Made by a program: the position numbers and the translations under genes
The notes under the pieces: generated by a model
Databases searched by the model: none
What the model was told of the DNA's origin: nothing
Seen by the model: only the letters and a program-made list of their open reading frames with translations
Shown here: piece by piece, positions 16,393 through 25,325 of the stretch
Position numbering within the stretch: position 1 is the stretch's first letter
Layout of the letters: the number at the start of each line of letters is the position of its first letter
Origin: Nocardioides sp. Root1257
GTDB lineage: Bacteria; Actinomycetota; Actinomycetes; Propionibacteriales; Nocardioidaceae
Reading direction: 5' to 3'
Assembly (NCBI RefSeq): GCF_001425175.1
Contig: NZ_LMDV01000013.1
Coordinates: 50,218-114,217, forward strand
DNA: 64,000 nucleotides

Positions 16393-17727
16393 TCACGTGA
16401 CCCTCCGGCGGTACTTCACCCGGCAGGGCTGCTGGAGCTGGATGACCATCTTCGACACGTCGTCGCGGTAGGACTCCGACGGCTGGACCATCTCGAACTC
16501 GTAGTCGCGCAGGATCACCGAGAAGATCGCCTTCATCTGCATCATCGCGAAGGCGTTGCCCACGCAGCGGTGCTTCCCAGCCCCGAAGGGGATCCAGGTC
16601 CACCGGTTCTGCAGGTCCTCCTGGCGCTCGTCGAGGTAGCGCGTGGGGTCGAAGCGCTCCGGCTCCGGGAAGTCCTCGGGGATCCGGTTCGAGACCCGCG
16701 GCGAGGCCGCGACGACGGTGCCCGGCGGGATGACGTGCCCGGCGAGCTCGATCTCCTCCTGGACGACCCGCATCAGGATGATCAGCGGCGGGTGCAGCCG
16801 CAGCGTCTCCTTCAGCGCCGCCTCCAGCTGCGGGATCGAGCGCAGCGCCTGGAAGGACACCTCCGAGCCGTCGGCGTACAGGTCGTCGAGCTCGGCGACG
16901 ACGTCCTTCATCACGCCCGGGTTGCGCATCAGCTCGATCAGCGCCCACGACGCCGTGCCGGACGAGGTGTGGTGGCCCGCGAACATCATCGAGATGAAGA
17001 TCCCGGTGATGTAGTCGGCGGTCATGTCGATCGAGATCAGGACGTCGAGCAGGTCCCGGTCCTCACGGGCGACGGTGCCACGCTCCTTGCGGCGATCGAT
17101 GATCCCCTGCACCAGCTCGACCAGCTTCTCGCGCGCCGCGTCGCGGATCCGGAAGGACTCGATGTCCAGGTAGGGATCGACGTACGCCAGCGCGTCGGTG
17201 CCGCGCTCGAGGTCGTGGTAGTGGTGGGCGAACGAGGAGTCGAGCTCCTCGCGGAACGGCTTGCCGATCAGGCACGCGGAGGTCGTGTAGATCGTCAGCT
17301 CGGCGAACCAGTCGAGCAGGTCGATCTCGCCCTCGTCGCCCCAGTCGGCGACCATCCGGTTGATCTCGGCCTCGATGGTGGACGCGTGCCCGCGCATCAT
17401 GTCGCCGCGCAGCGCCTGGTTCTTCAGCATCTGCTGACGCTCCTCGGGCGAGGCGTCGAAGACCACGCCCTTGCCGAAGATCGGCGTCATGAAGGGGTAC
17501 GCCGCGGCCTGGTCCAGCGTCGAGTCGGGAGCCCGGAAGAACTGCTCCTGCGCCTCCGCGCCGTACACGAGCACGACGTCCTTGTCGGCGAGCCGGAAGC
17601 GGCCGATGTCGCCGCACTCGTCGTACACCCGCTGGAAGAGGCCGACCGGGTCGACCCGCATCTCGGCCAGGTGTCCGTGGCCGTCGTCGGGGACGACGTA
17701 CGAGACCTCGGGGATCTGGCTGGTCAC
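16393..17727 (-). CDS. cyp51: Cytochrome P450 CYP51 (sterol 14-alpha-demethylase family)
   Basis: A 444-residue P450. The CYP51 signatures are present: AAYPFMTPIFGKGVVFDA (B'-helix region) and FAGHHTSSGTASW (I helix, with the HTS triad). Heme is held by Cys388 in FGAGKHRCVGNAF; EETLR-type ExxR appears as KETLR. From memory it closely resembles M. tuberculosis CYP51 along its whole length, including DDHSK/RDDVSK near the end. Bacterial CYP51s bind lanosterol-type sterols, but the physiological substrate in actinobacteria is unclear. Its stop-to-start overlap with the SDR gene is four bases. Confidence 0.93.
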   Translation of the reverse strand: MTSQIPEVSYVVPDDGHGHLAEMRVDPVGLFQRVYDECGDIGRFRLADKDVVLVYGAEAQEQFFRAPDSTLDQAAAYPFMTPIFGKGVVFDASPEERQQMLKNQALRGDMMRGHASTIEAEINRMVADWGDEGEIDLLDWFAELTIYTTSACLIGKPFREELDSSFAHHYHDLERGTDALAYVDPYLDIESFRIRDAAREKLVELVQGIIDRRKERGTVAREDRDLLDVLISIDMTADYITGIFISMMFAGHHTSSGTASWALIELMRNPGVMKDVVAELDDLYADGSEVSFQALRSIPQLEAALKETLRLHPPLIILMRVVQEEIELAGHVIPPGTVVAASPRVSNRIPEDFPEPERFDPTRYLDERQEDLQNRWTWIPFGAGKHRCVGNAFAMMQMKAIFSVILRDYEFEMVQPSESYRDDVSKMVIQLQQPCRVKYRRRVT

Positions 17728-18500
17728 TTGTCCTCCAGGGGTGCCTCAGGGGTCACTTCGACCAGGTTCAGGTGCACGCCCCTCGGCGCCGACACGATCG
17801 TGGAGATCGCCTCGCCGATGGCCTGCGGCTTCAGGAAGTGCGGGTGCCGGGCGAACCCGAAGTGCACCCAGTGGTTGAGGACCTCCGCGCCGAGCTCGGG
17901 ATCCCAGTCGCTGCCCATCTCGCTCCAGGTGCCGCCCGGGCGCACGATCGACGCGCGGACCCCGGTGCCCTCGAGCTCCATCTGCATGGCGTGCGCCATG
18001 CCCTCGAGTCCCCACTTGCCGGCGGCGTACGACGACATGAACGGCCGGGCCCGGACGGCGACGTCGCTGGAGACGAAGACGACGTCGCCGCGACGGCGCT
18101 CGACCATGCCCGGCACGACGGCGTGCACCATCCGGTGCGCACCGACGATGTTGAGGTCCAGCTCGCGGGCGAACCGCTCGCTCTCGACCTCGTGCACGAT
18201 GCCGGGCCCGACGGCACCGGCGTTGTTGACGAGGATCTCGATGTCGCCGAGGTCGGCGGTGACCGCCTTGACGAAGTCCTGGACCGAGTCGGGCTCGGTG
18301 ATGTCGAGCGCGTGGACAACGGCCTCACCGCCGGCCGCTCGGATGGTCTCGGCGACCTCCTCGGACTTGTCGGTACGCCGGGCGCCGAGCGCCACGGGGT
18401 AGCCGGCGGCAGCGAGGACGAGCGCGGTGGCCGCGCCGATGCCTGCGGACGCACCGGTGACGACCGCAGGACGCCGGTCGGGCTGGGCGTACTTGCCCAT
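17724..18500 (-). CDS. SDR family oxidoreductase
   Basis: A 258-residue short-chain dehydrogenase: TGASAGIG at 15-22, NNAG at 92-95, catalytic Ser145, Tyr158 and Lys162 (YAAGK). ARR after beta-2 (residues 40-42) suggests NADPH use. It lies between two P450 genes and overlaps both, matching M. tuberculosis Rv0765c between cyp123 and cyp51. The ATG at 18500 shares one base with the upstream stop (TGATG); longer readings run only into the P450 gene. Confidence 0.94.
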   Translation of the reverse strand: MGKYAQPDRRPAVVTGASAGIGAATALVLAAAGYPVALGARRTDKSEEVAETIRAAGGEAVVHALDITEPDSVQDFVKAVTADLGDIEILVNNAGAVGPGIVHEVESERFARELDLNIVGAHRMVHAVVPGMVERRRGDVVFVSSDVAVRARPFMSSYAAGKWGLEGMAHAMQMELEGTGVRASIVRPGGTWSEMGSDWDPELGAEVLNHWVHFGFARHPHFLKPQAIGEAISTIVSAPRGVHLNLVEVTPEAPLEDK

Positions 18501-19720
18501 CAGCGCGCCACCACCGTCATCGGCGCGGCGGCGAAGCCGCGGACGTTGACCGAGTGCACCCGCCGACAGGCGTCGTGGTCGACCTCGATCGAGCGAGCCC
18601 GCTGGACGAGCGCCGTCAGCGCGACCCGCGCCTCGAGCCGGGCCAGGTTGGCGCCGAGGCAGAAGTGCCGCCCGCCGCCGAAGGACAGGATCTTCGCCAG
18701 CTCGTCGTCGTCGCGGGTGATGTCGAAGTCCGTGGGCCGGGAGAACACCGACTCGTCGCGGTTGGCGGATCCCAGGCACAGCAGCAGCTTCGATCCCTGC
18801 GGGGCGACGCGGCCGTGCAGCTCGACGTCGCGCAGCAGGTAGCGAGCGAGGAGCTGGCTGGAGGTGTCGTAGCGCAGCGTCTCCTCGACCCAGGGCGCCA
18901 CCAGGTCGGTGCGGCCGGCGCCGCCGAAGACGAGGTCGTGCTGGTCGGGGTGCCGCGTCAGGTGGAACGCGGCGTGGCCGAGCAGCTTGGTCGTCGTCTC
19001 GTTGCCGGCGACCACCATGAGGAAGAGGAAGGCGATGACGTCGTCGTCGTTCAGCCGCTCCCCGTCGATCTCCGCCTCGATCAGGGCGCTGGTGAGGTCG
19101 TCGGTCGGCTTCCTGCGCCGCTCGGCGACCATGTCCATGTAGTAGCTCACCAGCCAGAGCGACGCCTCGGCTCCCGCCGGAGGAACGTCGTACACGCCGT
19201 CCTCGCGGTGGACCACGATGTCGGCCTGTCGGCGGACCTCGGCGCGGTCCTCCTCGGGCACGCCCATCATTTCGGAGATGACGTCCATCGGGAGCTTGCC
19301 GGCGAAGTCGGCGATCCAGTCGAAGCTGCCCCGCTCGAGGCACTCGGCGAGGTAGCGGTCCGTGAGCTCCTGGACGCGCGGCAGGAGGTCGTGGACGCGC
19401 CGCGGGGTGAAGCCGCGCGAGACCAGCGAGCGCAGCCGCTTCTGCCGGGGCGGGTCCATGCCGAGGATCGACATCACCTTGTAGGCAGAAGGCCCCCAGG
19501 CCGACTTCTCGATGGCGACGCCGTAGGAGTTGGAGTAGGTGCCCTCGGTGCGCAGCGCGTCGGCGATGTCCTCGTGCCGGGTGAGCGCCCAGAGGTCGAG
19601 CTCCGCGTTGTGGTGGAGCGGCTCGTGCTCGCGCAGCCAGGCGTACGTCGGGTACGGGTCGTCCTGGAACCCGTAATCGTACGGGTCCAGCACCGTCGGA
19701 CTGCTCTGCAGCACGCTCAT
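18500..19720 (-). CDS. Cytochrome P450, CYP123-like
   Basis: A 406-residue bacterial P450 with VVAGNETTTKLLG in the I helix, EETLRYD (ExxR), and the heme loop FGGGRHFCLGANLAR with Cys354. Family assignment to CYP123 rests on gene order (M. tuberculosis Rv0766c) as well as overall look; the substrate is unknown. Three bases separate it from the TetR gene. Confidence 0.9.
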   Translation of the reverse strand: MSVLQSSPTVLDPYDYGFQDDPYPTYAWLREHEPLHHNAELDLWALTRHEDIADALRTEGTYSNSYGVAIEKSAWGPSAYKVMSILGMDPPRQKRLRSLVSRGFTPRRVHDLLPRVQELTDRYLAECLERGSFDWIADFAGKLPMDVISEMMGVPEEDRAEVRRQADIVVHREDGVYDVPPAGAEASLWLVSYYMDMVAERRRKPTDDLTSALIEAEIDGERLNDDDVIAFLFLMVVAGNETTTKLLGHAAFHLTRHPDQHDLVFGGAGRTDLVAPWVEETLRYDTSSQLLARYLLRDVELHGRVAPQGSKLLLCLGSANRDESVFSRPTDFDITRDDDELAKILSFGGGRHFCLGANLARLEARVALTALVQRARSIEVDHDACRRVHSVNVRGFAAAPMTVVAR

Positions 19721-19723
19721 CCG

Positions 19724-20299
19724 TCAGTTGCCCTTCATGATCACGGCGACGACCGCGTCGAGGCGGTCGGCCAGCTCGGGGTAGGTCATCAGGCCCATGC
19801 CGGCCTGGAGCAGGGCGCCGGAGAACGCGAGGGCGACGGTCTCGACGACCGCCGGGTCCGCCTCCTCGCCGAGAGCGCTCCGGAACCGGTCGACGAACTC
19901 CGCGCCGATCCGCAGGCGCAGCCGCTCCACGTCGGGGTCCGAGCCGAGCAGCGCGGGCGTGACGGCGGCGGCCAGCTCGGGCGCCGCCGCCTGCATCTCG
20001 GCGAGGTGCCGGGTGACCGACTGCAGACGGGCGAGCGGCGATCCGCCGGACGGCTGCCAGCCCTCGTCGGCGACGAGGTAGCGCAGGTAGAGCTCGGCGA
20101 AGAGGTGGTTCTTCGAGGCCAGGTAGGTGTACGCCGTGGCCGGCGAGACGCCCGCCCGCTGGGCGACGGTCCGCACGGTCAGCGCTTCGTGGCCGACCGC
20201 CCGCAGCTCCTCGTGGCCCGCGGCGAACAACCGCTCGGCGGTCTCGGCCTGACGGGCGTTGAGACCTTGCCGCGGGGCGGCGGACACTTGGCTGGACAC
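19724..20299 (-). CDS. TetR-family regulator of the P450 cluster
   Basis: A 191-residue regulator if read from GTG 20299. The N-terminal helix-turn-helix is RTVAQRAGVSPATAYTYLASKNHLFAEL; the C-terminal ligand domain is variable. An in-frame ATG further upstream (20404) would add 35 unconserved residues. GTG 20299 is preferred because it starts within the operator and CATATT lies six bases before it. By position it matches M. tuberculosis Rv0767c. It probably represses its own leftward operon, including both P450s. Confidence 0.85.
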   Translation of the reverse strand: MSSQVSAAPRQGLNARQAETAERLFAAGHEELRAVGHEALTVRTVAQRAGVSPATAYTYLASKNHLFAELYLRYLVADEGWQPSGGSPLARLQSVTRHLAEMQAAAPELAAAVTPALLGSDPDVERLRLRIGAEFVDRFRSALGEEADPAVVETVALAFSGALLQAGMGLMTYPELADRLDAVVAVIMKGN

Positions 20300-20306
20300 G
20301 TGTCCA
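20293..20306. promoter_or_regulatory. Probable TetR operator
   Basis: TGGACACGTGTCCA is a perfect 14-bp palindrome at the proposed transcription start of the TetR gene. A further half-like GGACACTT lies at 20282-20289, 12 bases to the left. It sits in the TetR/SDR divergent region about 140 bases before the SDR start. Confidence 0.7.
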
Positions 20307-20441
20307 ATATGGAGCAGAGCGCGGCGCGGCGCAAGGACTTCCCGGATGTTTCGTGACGCGACGCCGTGGCTACGTCGGCGTCGAGGTCGTACCGTCTGCG
20401 CCACCAGCCGAACCCCGACGGACGATCAGGAACGGATTGAC

Positions 20442-21260
20442 ATGCAGCTCGAGAGCAAGATCTTCGTCGTCACCGGCGGCGGCAACGGCATCGGTCGCGA
20501 GGTCGTCCGCGGCCTGCTCGCCCGCGGTAGCCGGGTTGCGGCGCTCGACCTCAGCGAGGCCGGACTCCAGGAGACCGCCGAGCTCGCCGGCGCCGGGGAC
20601 CGGCTGACCACCCACGTCGTCGACATCACCGACCGTGCGGCCGTCCTGGCGCTTCCGCAGCAGGTCGTCGCGGTCCACGAGGAGGTCGACGGCCTGGTCA
20701 ACGTCGCCGGCATCATCCACGACTTCAAGCCGGTCAACGAGCTCTCGTTCGAGGCCATCGAGCGGGTCATGGACGTCAACTTCTGGGGCACCGTCAACAC
20801 CGTCAAGGCGTTCCTCCCCCTGCTGCTCGAGCGACCGGCAGCGGCGATCGTCAACGTCTCGTCGATGGGCGCCTACGGACCGGTGCCCGGCCAGACGGCG
20901 TACGGCGCGTCCAAGGCGGCCGTGCGGCTCCTGACCGAGGGCCTCTACGCCGAGCTGATGGACACCGCCGTCCAGGTGACGGTGGTCCACCCCGGTGGCA
21001 TCGCGACCAGCATCACCGACAACTCCGGCGCGGCCATGCCGGAGGGCGTCGAGAACATGGACGACAGGCGCCGGGCGGAGCTCGAGGCCAAACTCACCAG
21101 CCCGCAGGAGGCGGCGCGGCAGATCATCGAGGCGATCGAGAAGAACCGGCCGCGGGTGCGGATCGGCAACGACGCCAAGATGCTCGACCGGATGATCCGG
21201 CTCATGCCCAGCCGCGGCATCGGGATCATCAAGAAGAACATGGAGAAGATGCTCGGCTAG
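20442..21260 (+). CDS. SDR family oxidoreductase
   Basis: A 272-residue short-chain dehydrogenase with TGGGNGIG at 11-18, NVAG at 87-90 (in place of NNAG), catalytic Ser140 or Ser141, Tyr154 and Lys158 (YGASK). The C-terminal extension after residue 200 (AARQIIEAIEKNRPRVRIGNDAKMLDRM) is typical of the fatty-acyl/ketoacyl-type SDRs found near mycobacterial lipid genes. Transcribed away from the TetR gene; a TACCGT -10 candidate is at 20390-20395. It may share the P450 cluster's regulator. Confidence 0.92.
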   Translation: MQLESKIFVVTGGGNGIGREVVRGLLARGSRVAALDLSEAGLQETAELAGAGDRLTTHVVDITDRAAVLALPQQVVAVHEEVDGLVNVAGIIHDFKPVNELSFEAIERVMDVNFWGTVNTVKAFLPLLLERPAAAIVNVSSMGAYGPVPGQTAYGASKAAVRLLTEGLYAELMDTAVQVTVVHPGGIATSITDNSGAAMPEGVENMDDRRRAELEAKLTSPQEAARQIIEAIEKNRPRVRIGNDAKMLDRMIRLMPSRGIGIIKKNMEKMLG

Positions 21261-21287
21261 TCGAGTCGGTCCGCCCGGCCGCTCGGG

Positions 21288-23441
21288 CTAGAGCCTCTTC
21301 TTCAGCAGTGTCACCTTCACGGTCGTGGTCCGGCTGGCCGCCTTCGGCCCGATCGACGCCACGATCGCGACCTTGGCGGCGAGCCTGCCGCGCTGCTTGA
21401 GCAGCTTCAGGCCCTTCTTCGAGAGGGCGACCTTGAGCCGGGTGGCCTTGCCCTTGGTCGTCTTCACCGTCGCGGCACCGACGACGGCGGACCGCACCTT
21501 CGTCTTGCCCTTGATCTTGACCTTGTAGGTGGCGGTCAGCTTGAGCTTGCTGGTGCACGACGCCGCCAGGAAGCCCGACGGGCACGTCAGGACGCGCCCG
21601 GTGTCCACGACCTTCTTCTGCTGCTTGGCCTTCCCGACCTTGGTCAGCGTCGCGGGCACGGCGGCTGGCGGCGGGGGCGGCGGCGTGACGACCGGACGGT
21701 CGGCGCCGGCCGTGCCGACAGCGAGCCCGCGCGCCGTGGTGAGCAGCGGGCCGGCGTTCGTCGCCGCGCCGGTCGCCAGGTCGATCGTGTAGAGCCCGGT
21801 CGTCCCGCTCACCGTCAGCACGGCGTACGCCGAGCCGGTCGCGGCCGCATTGCTGGTGTCGACGGTGACTCCCTCGGGGATGTCGAAACCGAGCAAGGCG
21901 TCGAAGTCGAGCGGCGAGCCACCCAGGGTGACCGGGTGCGGCAGAGTGGCGGTGCCGTTGTTGGGCGGATTGACGACCACGATCTCGTTGGCGTCCGGAT
22001 CGACGCCGTACAGCGTCGTGGGTCGACCGGTGAGCTCGCCACCGTAGGCGTTCGTGTAGCTGACACCGGTCAGCGGCTGGCTGGTCGCGGAGTCCGGGAC
22101 GACCCCGACGGCCGCCCCGCTGGCAGGGTTGACGCGCCCGTTGAGGCCGCTACCGGCCGTGACCCGCACCCGGTCGACGGCCGGGTTGACGTCCATCCCG
22201 TAGCCGATCACGGTGGGGTTCGGCAGGTCGGTGCCGGCCCACGCCACCAGGCTCGAGCCCAGCGAGGTCAGGCCACCGGTCTGCGGGTCGAGCCGGTAGA
22301 GGGTGCCGGTGTCGGCGCTCGCGTTGACCCCGAGTGCGAGGAGCTGGCCCGTCTGCGGCCTCCAGGCGATCGCGACCAGCGTCTCCCCCGCCACCAGGCT
22401 GCCCGTGCCGATCGCCTGGGTCGTCGTGGTGCCGGGCGTCGCGGTCGAGAACCGGACCAGGTTGGAGCCGGCCTGATCGAGCACGATGGCCGGGAGCCCC
22501 TCGTCGGGGTCCCGCTGGATCGCCAGGCCCTGAACGGGGAACACGCCGTTGCCGACGGCGCCGACCAGCGTGGCCGCGCCGGAGACCAGGTCGATCGAGT
22601 AGAGCGACGTGCTGCCGGCGACAGTCAGAGCGGCGTAGCCGCTGCCACTGGTGACCGCTGCGTTGCTGGACGACGCGTTGACGCCAGAAGGGATGTCGAA
22701 CCCGCTGATGCCGGAGAAGTCGAGCGGGCTGCCACCCAGCGTCACCGCGGTGGCGGAGGTCTGGGTGCCGGCGTTCGGCGGATTCTGGATGTAGAGCGAG
22801 TTGGAGGAGGAGTCCAGCGTGTAGAGCGTAGTGATTCCGCCGTTGTTGGCGACGTCGTTCGTGTACGCCGACGCGTCGATCGTCGTAGTCCCGCCGCTGA
22901 TCGGCCCGTCGGGGTTGGTCCCGGAGGTCGCACCGCCGCCGTTGTTGCCGTCGACCGGCGCGCCGTCGTTGGGGTTGGCCCGGAAGGTGAGGCCACCAGC
23001 AGCCACGCGGATGCGGTCGACCGCCGGATTGACGTCGAAGCCGTAGCCGACGACGGCCGGGTCCGGCAGGTCGACGGCCGTCACGCCGTCCGTCGTGAAC
23101 GCCACGCTCCCCGCCGTCCCGACGACAGCGGCAAAACCGGTCTGCGGGTGCACGACGTAGACGGTGCCGGTGTTGGCGGTCGCGTTGACGCCGAGTGCGT
23201 AGAGCTCGCCGTTCTGCGGCCGGACGTCGAGGCCGATCAACGTCTCACCGGAGGTCAGGCCGGTCAACGGCGTCCCGTCGATGTCCTGGGGGTCGGCGAG
23301 GTCGAAGCTCAGGAGGGTCGAGCCGGACAGGGCGTACGCCATGTCGGCCGGCGCGGCGTGGGCGGTCGACGTGGTGATGCCGACGGCGGTCAGAGAGGCC
23401 AGGGCGACGGCCCCGGCAGCAGCGAGCGGAACTGAGCGCAT
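21288..23441 (-). CDS. Secreted protein with two DUF4394 domains
   Basis: A 717-residue exported protein. Residues 1-29 are a signal peptide ending AHAAPA. Two DUF4394 modules follow (about 35-315 and 318-600), each with DVNPAVDR(I/V)RV and LGGSPLDF repeats and a LYALG/LLALG block, likely beta-propeller-like. A proline run (PPPPPPAA) leads to a lysine-rich tail of about 110 residues with KVGKAKQQKKV and KKGLKLLKQRG. One Cys pair in the tail (CPSGFLAASC) could be disulfide-bonded. Probably surface-associated, function unknown. TACGCT five bases before the ATG suggests a nearly leaderless message. Confidence 0.88.
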   Translation of the reverse strand: MRSVPLAAAGAVALASLTAVGITTSTAHAAPADMAYALSGSTLLSFDLADPQDIDGTPLTGLTSGETLIGLDVRPQNGELYALGVNATANTGTVYVVHPQTGFAAVVGTAGSVAFTTDGVTAVDLPDPAVVGYGFDVNPAVDRIRVAAGGLTFRANPNDGAPVDGNNGGGATSGTNPDGPISGGTTTIDASAYTNDVANNGGITTLYTLDSSSNSLYIQNPPNAGTQTSATAVTLGGSPLDFSGISGFDIPSGVNASSSNAAVTSGSGYAALTVAGSTSLYSIDLVSGAATLVGAVGNGVFPVQGLAIQRDPDEGLPAIVLDQAGSNLVRFSTATPGTTTTQAIGTGSLVAGETLVAIAWRPQTGQLLALGVNASADTGTLYRLDPQTGGLTSLGSSLVAWAGTDLPNPTVIGYGMDVNPAVDRVRVTAGSGLNGRVNPASGAAVGVVPDSATSQPLTGVSYTNAYGGELTGRPTTLYGVDPDANEIVVVNPPNNGTATLPHPVTLGGSPLDFDALLGFDIPEGVTVDTSNAAATGSAYAVLTVSGTTGLYTIDLATGAATNAGPLLTTARGLAVGTAGADRPVVTPPPPPPAAVPATLTKVGKAKQQKKVVDTGRVLTCPSGFLAASCTSKLKLTATYKVKIKGKTKVRSAVVGAATVKTTKGKATRLKVALSKKGLKLLKQRGRLAAKVAIVASIGPKAASRTTTVKVTLLKKRL

Positions 23442-23480
23442 GCCGCAGCGTAGAGCCGCGCCGGCCCGGCCGTCCCGGGT

Positions 23481-23702
23481 TCAGCCAGGGATCTCCTCGG
23501 ACCGTCGCGGGTAGCGGTTTCGCTCCGCGACGCTGCCGTCCTCCCGGCGGATGACGTGGGCGACGCCGCGGATGCGGGCCTCGGCGCGGCCGACCTCGAC
23601 CGCCGCCTCCTGTCCCCGGTAGGTCCCGGGAAGTGGATCCCGCCCACGCAGGCGGTTGCGCCACTCCCCCTGCTCGCAGTACGTCTCGACCGTTGCTCCC
23701 AC
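23481..23702 (-). CDS. DUF2188-like small protein
   Basis: A 73-residue basic protein. YRGQEAAVEVGRAEARIRGVAHVIRREDGSVAERNRY matches the second half of DUF2188 proteins, where a helix marked GR..A precedes H.xR.DG.I.E+NxY. GTG start. Such genes are often part of general-stress regulons; here it lies just downstream of the sigma-factor gene on the same strand. Confidence 0.75.
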   Translation of the reverse strand: MGATVETYCEQGEWRNRLRGRDPLPGTYRGQEAAVEVGRAEARIRGVAHVIRREDGSVAERNRYPRRSEEIPG

Positions 23703-23756
23703 TGCTCTCCCTCTCCCTGTGGCCGCTTCCCTGTGGCCGCCTCTGCCGTTGAGTGG

Positions 23757-24515
23757 CTAGGCCGCCGTGGTGCTCGCGCCCGCGCGGACCCGCAGGTCCG
23801 CCAGGATCCGGCTCAGCAGCCGAGACACCTGCATCTGGGTGACGCCCAGCTCGTCGCCGATCTCCTGCTGGGTGCGCCCCTCGAAGAAGCGCAGGTAGAG
23901 GATGAGCCGGTCGCGGGGCTTGAGCTCCGTGACCAGGGTGCGGATCAGGGCTCGCGCCTCGGCAGCCTCGAGCTCGTCCACCTCGTCGTCGACGAGCAGG
24001 TCGGCCAACGGCTCTCCGGAGGCCATCGTCGGGGCGTCCAGCGACGTCGGACGGAAGCAGCCCTGCGCCTGGAGGGCGTCGCTCACGTCCTTCAGCGGTA
24101 GGCCGAGGCGGCCTGCGAGGTCGTGGGCCGTGGTCCCTCGACCGTCGGCGGACACGGGATCCACGCCCTGGATGAGGGACTGGACCTCCTGCACCCGGCG
24201 CGGTGGTCGCACCATCCACCCGTGGTCACGGAAGTAGCGCCGGATCTCGCCACGGATCGTGGGGACCGCATAGCTCAGGAAGTCCTCGGCCTTGGCGGGC
24301 TCGAACTTGTTGGCCGCTCGCACGAGCGCGAGGTAGGCGACCTGCTCGAGGTCCTCGACCGCGACGCTGCGACCGCGGTAGCGACCGGCGATCGAGCGGG
24401 CGACGGGCAGGTTGATCACGATGATCTCGTCGATGAGCCGGCGGTGTTCCGCCGGCCCCGCCGCGCGCGCTTCATCGAAGAGACGGCGGGTCTGGGTCTG
24501 GCGCTCCAGGGTCAT
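23757..24515 (-). CDS. RNA polymerase sigma factor, SigF/SigB/SigG type
   Basis: A 252-residue group 3 sigma factor. Region 2 reads DLEQVAYLALVRAANKFEPAKAEDFLSYAVPTIRGEIRRYFRDHGWMVRPPRRVQE; region 3 is short; region 4 has LKPRDRLILYLRFFEGRTQQEIGDELGVTQMQVSRLL. These residues are those of stress and sporulation-type sigma factors that read GTTT/GGGTAT promoters. ATG 24515 is chosen because AAGG lies close upstream; a further in-frame start exists at 24548. Six transcription units to the right carry matching promoter sequences. Confidence 0.93.
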   Translation of the reverse strand: MTLERQTQTRRLFDEARAAGPAEHRRLIDEIIVINLPVARSIAGRYRGRSVAVEDLEQVAYLALVRAANKFEPAKAEDFLSYAVPTIRGEIRRYFRDHGWMVRPPRRVQEVQSLIQGVDPVSADGRGTTAHDLAGRLGLPLKDVSDALQAQGCFRPTSLDAPTMASGEPLADLLVDDEVDELEAAEARALIRTLVTELKPRDRLILYLRFFEGRTQQEIGDELGVTQMQVSRLLSRILADLRVRAGASTTAA

Positions 24516-24622
24516 GTCCTTCACCTTCCGCCCCCCTGGAGGCGACAAACACGGTCCCGTTCACCCGCCGGGGTGATTTTCGGTCGGCGGATCGTCGTAC
24601 GTGCCGTCGGTAGAGTCGCGGC
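24516..24622. promoter_or_regulatory. Divergent promoter region, sigma factor / LuxR regulator
   Basis: 107 bases between the two divergent genes. The right-hand gene has TAGAGT (24611-24616) six bases before its ATG. On the minus strand GTGTTTG and a run of G are present, but they are not spaced as a sigma-B-type promoter, so I do not claim autoregulation. Confidence 0.5.
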
Positions 24623-25309
24623 ATGGTTGCTGCGGGGCCGATCCGGGTTGCGGTCGTCAACGACTACGAGCTCGTGGTGCTCGGCGTGGCGTCGGCACTC
24701 GCGCCGTACGCCGACCGGATCGAGGTCGTCGAGCTCGACAGCCAGCTGCCCCTGCTCAGCAGCGTCGACATCCTGCTCTACGACACGTTCGGCCAGGTCC
24801 AGGGCGACTCGATCGACCTCGAGGCGCTCGGTGCGTCCTCGAGCCGGCGCGTGGTGATCTTCAGCTGGAACACCGAGCCGCAGCTGGTCGACCGCGCGCT
24901 CCGGCTCGGTGCCGACGGCTACGTCTCCAAGGCCGTGGGCGCCGACGCGCTGGTCGGCCTCCTCGAGCGGGTGCACGCCGGCGACGTGGTCACGCCGTCC
25001 ACCGGGTCGACGGATCCGGACGACCAGTTCGGCCGCTGGCCCGGCGACCAGGACGGCCTGTCCGCGCGGGAGTCGGAGATCCTCGGTCTCATCACCCAGG
25101 GCCTGTCGAACGAGGAGATCGCCGCGCGCGCGTTCGTCTCCAAGAACACCGTGAAGTCCCACATCCGGGCGATCTACCGCAAGATCGGCGTCTCGCGCCG
25201 GTCCCAGGCGGTCGCGTGGGGCATGCGGAACGGGATGGCACCGCAGCCCCGCCGGACCACGGGTGCCGACGTCGCGGGGCAGGCGCGCGACCTCCTCGAC
25301 CCGGGCTGA
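24623..25309 (+). CDS. LuxR/NarL-type response regulator
   Basis: A 228-residue protein with a receiver-like domain (about 7-125) and a LuxR DNA-binding domain (LSARESEILGLITQGLSNEEI, then VSKNTVKSHIRAIYRKIGV). The phospho-acceptor position falls in LLYDTFGQ, and a lysine follows in GYVSKAVG. The acidic pair at the start is VNDYE, which keeps one acidic residue, so phosphorylation is uncertain. No kinase gene is adjacent. Its divergence from the sigma factor gene suggests a link to the stress regulon. Confidence 0.9.
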   Translation: MVAAGPIRVAVVNDYELVVLGVASALAPYADRIEVVELDSQLPLLSSVDILLYDTFGQVQGDSIDLEALGASSSRRVVIFSWNTEPQLVDRALRLGADGYVSKAVGADALVGLLERVHAGDVVTPSTGSTDPDDQFGRWPGDQDGLSARESEILGLITQGLSNEEIAARAFVSKNTVKSHIRAIYRKIGVSRRSQAVAWGMRNGMAPQPRRTTGADVAGQARDLLDPG

Positions 25310-25325
25310 GTCCTGCCTGCGCGAC

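Noticed and set aside
12536..18402. Very long open frames on the plus strand across the P450 cluster (about 1000 codons each)
   Set aside because: They are antisense to genes with complete catalytic motifs and read as Arg/Gly/Asp-rich non-protein-like sequence, a usual effect of high GC content.
24516..24600. Sigma-B-type autoregulated promoter of the sigma gene
   Set aside because: GTTT is present on the minus strand but no GGGTAT-like box lies 14-17 bases downstream.
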